Shown one piece after another: positions 11,783-14,747 of a stretch of 14,747 nt of DNA. Under the pieces are notes generated by a model. It did no database searches. It was not told the DNA's origin and saw only the letters and a program-made list of their open reading frames with translations. Position 1 is the stretch's first letter, and every line of letters begins with the position of its first letter. The DNA comes from Prolixibacteraceae bacterium. Its GTDB lineage: Bacteria > Bacteroidota > Bacteroidia > Bacteroidales > Prolixibacteraceae. Made by a program: the position numbers and the translations under genes. The stretch lies in the NCBI GenBank assembly GCA_027451165.1, contig DAIDJX010000056.1, positions 1 to 14,747 of the forward strand. Direction: 5' to 3'.

Positions 11783-13864
11783 ATGGCTTTTCGAGGATTA
11801 TCCCAATTTGTTGATTTTCTGGAAAAAAATTCCGAACTGATCCGGATCGCAGCATTCGTGAATCCGGAGCTGGAAATCACCGAAATCACAGACCGGTTTT
11901 CCAAACAACCGGGCGGCGGAAAGGCTCTTCTTTTTGAAAATACCGGTACCTCTTTCCCTATCCTGATCAATGCCCTTGGATCCGAAAAAAGGATGGCTAT
12001 GGCCTTCGGAAGGGAGAACCTCTCCTCCGTCGAAGAAGAAATCATGTCACTTTTTAAAAGACTTACTTCCCCAAAAGCCAGTTTATGGGATAAGCTAAAA
12101 ATGCTTCCCAATCTGAAAGAAGTAGCTTCATGGATGCCGGTGAAAAGCAGAGGAACAGGCACAGGCAAATGCCAGGAGGTGGTGATGAAGGATCCGGATC
12201 TTAGTCAGCTGCCCATTCTGAAATGCTGGCCGGCCGACGGAGGCAGGTTTATCACCCTCCCTTCCGTTCATACGGTTGATCCCGAAACCGGAATTCCCAA
12301 TGTCGGGATGTACCGTATGCAGGTGTTCGGTAAAAACCTGACCGGCATGCACTGGCACCGGCACAAAACCGGCGCCGCCCACTTTGAAAAATACAAAGCC
12401 CTGGGCAAAAGAATGCCCGTATCGGTCACCCTGGGTGGTGATCCTTCGTACATTTATGCTGCTACGGCTCCCATGCCCGAAAATATGGACGAATACCTAC
12501 TGGCTGGCTTCCTACGGAAAAAGAAAGTAAGGTTGGTTAAATGCCTTACCAATGATTTGTACATCCCCGAAGATGTCGATTTTGTCATTGAAGGCTATGT
12601 CGATCCGCAGGAAGAATTGATCTGGGAAGGCCCCTTCGGCGACCACACCGGCTTTTATTCACTGGCCGACTGGTTCCCGAAATTCCATGTGACTTGCATC
12701 ACCCACCGCCGGGATGCAGTCTATCCGGCAACGGTTGTGGGCATTCCTCCCATGGAAGACGCCTGGATTGGGAAAGCTACAGAACGGATCTTCCTCTCCC
12801 CCATCCGCCTGACCATGATTCCTGAACTCACTGACATGAACCTGCCTTTTGCCGGAGTGGCTCATAATATTTCCATTGTAAAAATTAAAAAAACCTTTCC
12901 GGGCCAGGCTGTCAAAGTAATGCACGCTTTGTGGGGAGCCGGTCAGATGATGTTCAACAAGATACTGATTGTGGTGGATGATCAAATAGGGGACAGGTAT
13001 CAGGACACGAGACTAAAAGACACAAGACAAGAAGATTTTCAGGAAATCCGAAATCCCAGTAAATCCGAAATCGAAAATCCCCGCCCGACTGAACGAAAAA
13101 CAAATCGAGATGTTGAGAGGAATCTTCAGTCGTTCGGGCGGGCAAAATCCGGAATCATAAATGTCCATGATTACACCGTTCTGTCCGACATCTTCCTGGA
13201 AAATTTTGAACCTGGATATTCCCTGCACTATTCCAGGGGCCCACTGGATATTCTGGACCATTCTTCCAACGCTTATGCTTTTGGTTCAAAGCTTGGCATT
13301 GATCTTACCCGACCATTTCCAGAAGAAATCCGTTCAGGCAAAACCACAACTCCGGGAATTTCGACCAACCCAACTGTCCTAAATGTCCTCACTATCCCAA
13401 ATGTCACTGGCTTTGAGACCCTCCTTGAAAACCATCACCTTCCTGTGCTGCTGTTGACCATCCTCAAAGACCAAACCTACACCAGAAATCTCCTTGAAAG
13501 AGAATTGGCGGAATTGGCAGGCATTGAACATTTTAAGGCTGTTTTCCTTTTCGATGATGGCGCCGGATTCAACGATCTCTTTACCCTGGTATGGCTCCTG
13601 GGCGGCAACCTCGAACCCGACCGGGATATTAAGGTTGTTCATACCCCCGTAAATACCTCATTTATTCTGGTGGATGCCACGATTAAAACCCCACAGCACG
13701 ACAATTTTCCCCGTGACTGGCCCAATGTGGTGACCATGGATGAAAGCACCATTGCTGCCATTGACCGGAAATGGCCTGCATTTGGCCTTGGCCCGGTTAT
13801 TTCCAGCCCATCGTTAAAGTTTAAAACACTGGTTAAAGGGCAGGAAGCAATCAGAAATCACTAA
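11783..13864 (+). CDS. ubiD: UbiD-family prenylated-FMN-dependent decarboxylase with in-frame insertion
   Basis: UbiD enzymes remove the carboxyl group from aromatic or unsaturated acids using prenylated FMN made by UbiX, and need a metal ion. The 693-residue product shows the core: NVGMYRMQVFGKN (173-185, Arg178 cofactor contact), MHWHRHKTGAAH (189-200), VIEG (268-271) and the hallmark WEGPFGDHTGFYS (281-293) with Glu282, Asp287, His288. GPLDILDHSS and FGSKLGID follow. A C-terminal domain (about 535-693) ending WPAFGLGPVISSPSLKF marks the long type (around 610-640 residues), as in H. pylori and many Bacteroidota, where a role in menaquinone synthesis is likely; the substrate is not proven. 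Between ILIVVDDQ (394-401) and INVHDY (459-464) about 57 hydrophilic residues are inserted; E. coli UbiD is continuous at this place. No ubiX lies in the window. Confidence 0.88.
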   Translation: MAFRGLSQFVDFLEKNSELIRIAAFVNPELEITEITDRFSKQPGGGKALLFENTGTSFPILINALGSEKRMAMAFGRENLSSVEEEIMSLFKRLTSPKASLWDKLKMLPNLKEVASWMPVKSRGTGTGKCQEVVMKDPDLSQLPILKCWPADGGRFITLPSVHTVDPETGIPNVGMYRMQVFGKNLTGMHWHRHKTGAAHFEKYKALGKRMPVSVTLGGDPSYIYAATAPMPENMDEYLLAGFLRKKKVRLVKCLTNDLYIPEDVDFVIEGYVDPQEELIWEGPFGDHTGFYSLADWFPKFHVTCITHRRDAVYPATVVGIPPMEDAWIGKATERIFLSPIRLTMIPELTDMNLPFAGVAHNISIVKIKKTFPGQAVKVMHALWGAGQMMFNKILIVVDDQIGDRYQDTRLKDTRQEDFQEIRNPSKSEIENPRPTERKTNRDVERNLQSFGRAKSGIINVHDYTVLSDIFLENFEPGYSLHYSRGPLDILDHSSNAYAFGSKLGIDLTRPFPEEIRSGKTTTPGISTNPTVLNVLTIPNVTGFETLLENHHLPVLLLTILKDQTYTRNLLERELAELAGIEHFKAVFLFDDGAGFNDLFTLVWLLGGNLEPDRDIKVVHTPVNTSFILVDATIKTPQHDNFPRDWPNVVTMDESTIAAIDRKWPAFGLGPVISSPSLKFKTLVKGQEAIRNH
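12986..13156 (+). repeat. Repeat-bearing in-frame insertion inside the UbiD-family gene (approximate ends)
   Basis: This stretch encodes residues about 402-458, which have no match in the UbiD fold. The DNA holds (a) a 15-base imperfect tandem repeat, 13004-13018 and 13019-13033, giving DTRLK and DTRQE; (b) a 12-base direct repeat AAATCCGAAATC at 13044-13055 and 13061-13072, whose copies are read in different frames; (c) a hairpin, CCCGCCCGA plus CTGAA (13080-13093) against TTCAG and TCGGGCGGG (13125-13142) with a four-base bulge on the right arm and a 31-base loop. Repeats read in different frames point to DNA-level origin, not protein duplication. It resembles intergenic repeat DNA captured by the gene. 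The exact borders cannot be set by eye. Confidence 0.65.
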
Positions 13865-13913
13865 AATATTGTCGATCAATCTCTTACATCCCCCTTCCTT
13901 GCTAAACATACAT

Positions 13914-13953
13914 AAAAAAAAGCAGGAATTGCTGTGGTTAATACAATTCCTGC
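13914..13953 (-). terminator. Intrinsic terminator for the minus-strand LytTR gene
   Basis: GCAGGAATTG (13922-13931) and CAATTCCTGC (13944-13953) form a perfect 10-base stem with a 12-base loop. On the minus strand the stem is followed by eight T (A run 13914-13921 on the + strand). This would end transcripts of the response-regulator gene 255 bases after its stop codon. On the + strand there is no T run after the stem, so it would be a weaker stop for the UbiD-family transcript. Confidence 0.75.
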
Positions 13954-13984
13954 CAAACTCTTCCATCCTACGGAGAAATGGGGG

Positions 13985-14024
13985 TGGGGTTACTTGTAAG
14001 CTTGTCGCCTCAGAGGTAACCCCA
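13985..14024. repeat. Second hairpin, TGGGGTTAC / GTAACCCCA
   Basis: TGGGGTTAC (13985-13993) pairs perfectly with GTAACCCCA (14016-14024) around a 22-base loop. A T run appears on the + strand only about 12 bases later (14036-14041), so it is not a clean terminator, although it could contribute to ending the UbiD-family transcript. A role as half of a repeat element is possible. No second copy is in the window. Confidence 0.5.
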
Positions 14025-14208
14025 AGTCTTTTGAAATTTTTTGCTTTAACAAAAATAAGATAAACAAATGGGTTGTGGAAGCAAAATAAACGCCAATGTA
14101 CCAATGCAGCGGAATCCGGGACGAATGGGGATAGATGCTATTCAAATGGGGTCTCGAATCTGTCCGGTATTCCCTGGAAAGCAGGTGTTTCAACAGCAGA
14201 AAGCACCA

Positions 14209-14747
14209 TTACAGCTTCCGGATCATCTCTTCACTGCCAGTCAATACGATTTCCTTATCCTGCCACAACAAGCTGCAGCTTTTGCTGCGTCTGTTAACAG
14301 AGGTAAGGTAACGGGTATTGATGAGCAGGGAACGGCTGATCCGGATGAAATCACCGGAATTCAGCAAATCTTCCACAGCAGCCAGATTTAACGATACCAA
14401 CACCGATTTTTCCGGAGATGTAAATATATGCGTATAATTCCGGTCGGCTTCACAATAAAAAATATCTGAAGGATGAAACAAATGAAAACCAGTGGTCGTA
14501 TTAAAACGGATTTTCCCGGAATAATCCCTGATGAAATTCCAAAGATGGTCGTGTTCAGTTTTTAATTCTTTCAAGGCTTTAAACCGGTTAACTGCCCGGA
14601 TCAAATCCTCATTATTTACCGGCTTAAGCAGATAACCCAGCGAATTGGTTTTGAAGGCTTCGATGGCATAGTGGTTATAACCGGTAACAAAAATCAGGTA
14701 TGGATTCCTCTTTTCGCTGAATATCTCGTTGATGATGTCAAATCCAT
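14209..14747 (-). CDS. LytTR-family response regulator, 5' end outside the window
   Basis: The frame is open from the right edge (first full codon 14743-14745) to TAA at 14209-14211, giving 178 visible residues. Residues 1-52 or so are the end of a receiver domain: GFDIINEI, then PYLIFVTGYNHYAIEAF with the conserved Thr, and LGYLLKPV with the conserved Lys-Pro. The phosphorylated Asp would lie outside the window. A linker (KALKELKTEHDHLWNFIRDY) leads to a LytTR DNA-binding domain: HPSDIFYCEADRNYTHIF, then DFIRISRSLLINTRYLTSV and the end SEEMIRKL. Such AlgR/LytR-type regulators usually sit beside a membrane histidine kinase of the LytS/His_kinase family, which would be expected beyond the right edge. 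A TTG at 14604 lies inside the gene and is not its start. Confidence 0.93.
   Translation of the reverse strand, partial: GFDIINEIFSEKRNPYLIFVTGYNHYAIEAFKTNSLGYLLKPVNNEDLIRAVNRFKALKELKTEHDHLWNFIRDYSGKIRFNTTTGFHLFHPSDIFYCEADRNYTHIFTSPEKSVLVSLNLAAVEDLLNSGDFIRISRSLLINTRYLTSVNRRSKSCSLLWQDKEIVLTGSEEMIRKL

Larger units (their letters stand above)
13865..14208. other. Convergent intergenic region between the UbiD-family gene and the LytTR gene
   Basis: These 344 bases separate two genes pointing toward each other. Short open frames exist on both strands (for example 13990-14193 minus), but none gives a recognisable protein, and none has a convincing start. The left half holds two hairpins (listed separately). 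The right half (about 14045-14208) shows no repeat, promoter or RNA gene that I can support. Confidence 0.7.

Noticed and set aside
13004..13072. CRISPR-like repeat array inside the UbiD-family gene
   Set aside because: The repeats are only 12-15 bases, present twice, with irregular spacing, and lie in an open reading frame; no cas gene is present.
13990..14193. A 67-residue minus-strand frame downstream of the LytTR gene, with a hydrophobic middle (FASTTHLFILFLL)
   Set aside because: It starts at TTG without a ribosome binding site, runs through a hairpin and matches no family I know; possibly a decayed gene but not supportable.
14068..14391. A 107-residue + strand frame at the right end
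   Set aside because: Most of it is antisense to the LytTR gene, and the protein has no recognisable features.

Overview
The window is one end of a long, co-directional ribosomal-protein locus (S10 - spc - alpha arrangement) from a member of the Bacteroidota, followed by a UbiD-type decarboxylase gene and, convergent to it, the 3' part of a LytTR response-regulator gene. The phylum call rests on several protein traits seen together: an L2 C-terminus reading HPMGGGEGR followed by RASGGHPRSRKG, a zinc-less L36 (rpmJ), an 89-residue S14 without zinc cysteines, an alpha subunit and L17 of Bacteroidota type, mostly weak Shine-Dalgarno sequences, and a TAnnTTTG promoter box before the decarboxylase. 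Order or family cannot be fixed from this alone; a Bacteroidales/Marinilabiliales-like anaerobe is a guess.

Region 1 to 11626 (all + strand): rplB (3' end only), rpsS, rplV, rpsC, rplP, rpmC, rpsQ, rplN, rplX, rplE, rpsN, rpsH, rplF, rplR, rpsE, rpmD, rplO, secY, infA, rpmJ, rpsM, rpsK, rpsD, rpoA, rplQ. Gaps are mostly under 40 bases and one gene pair overlaps by a base, so it reads as one operon or a chain of read-through operons. The largest internal gap is 85 bases between secY and infA, where many Bacteroidota carry map (methionine aminopeptidase); map is absent here. The genes supply both ribosomal subunits, the Sec translocon channel, initiation factor IF-1 and the RNA polymerase alpha subunit. 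The locus closes with a strong symmetric intrinsic terminator at 11645-11673.

Region 11674 to 13864: a G/C-run palindrome (11703-11733), a candidate promoter box (11754-11761) and a 693-residue UbiD-family decarboxylase. The decarboxylase carries an in-frame extra segment of about 57 residues (around 12986-13156) whose DNA holds tandem, direct and inverted repeats and looks like intergenic repeat DNA that was inserted into the gene without breaking the frame. This is the most unusual thing in the window.

Region 13865 to 14747: a 344-base convergent intergenic stretch with two hairpins, one a good terminator for the minus strand, then a LytTR response regulator on the minus strand that runs off the right edge.

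Most of the window is ordinary core housekeeping DNA. I see no CRISPR array, tRNA, rRNA, insertion sequence or phage gene, and no new multi-gene system.
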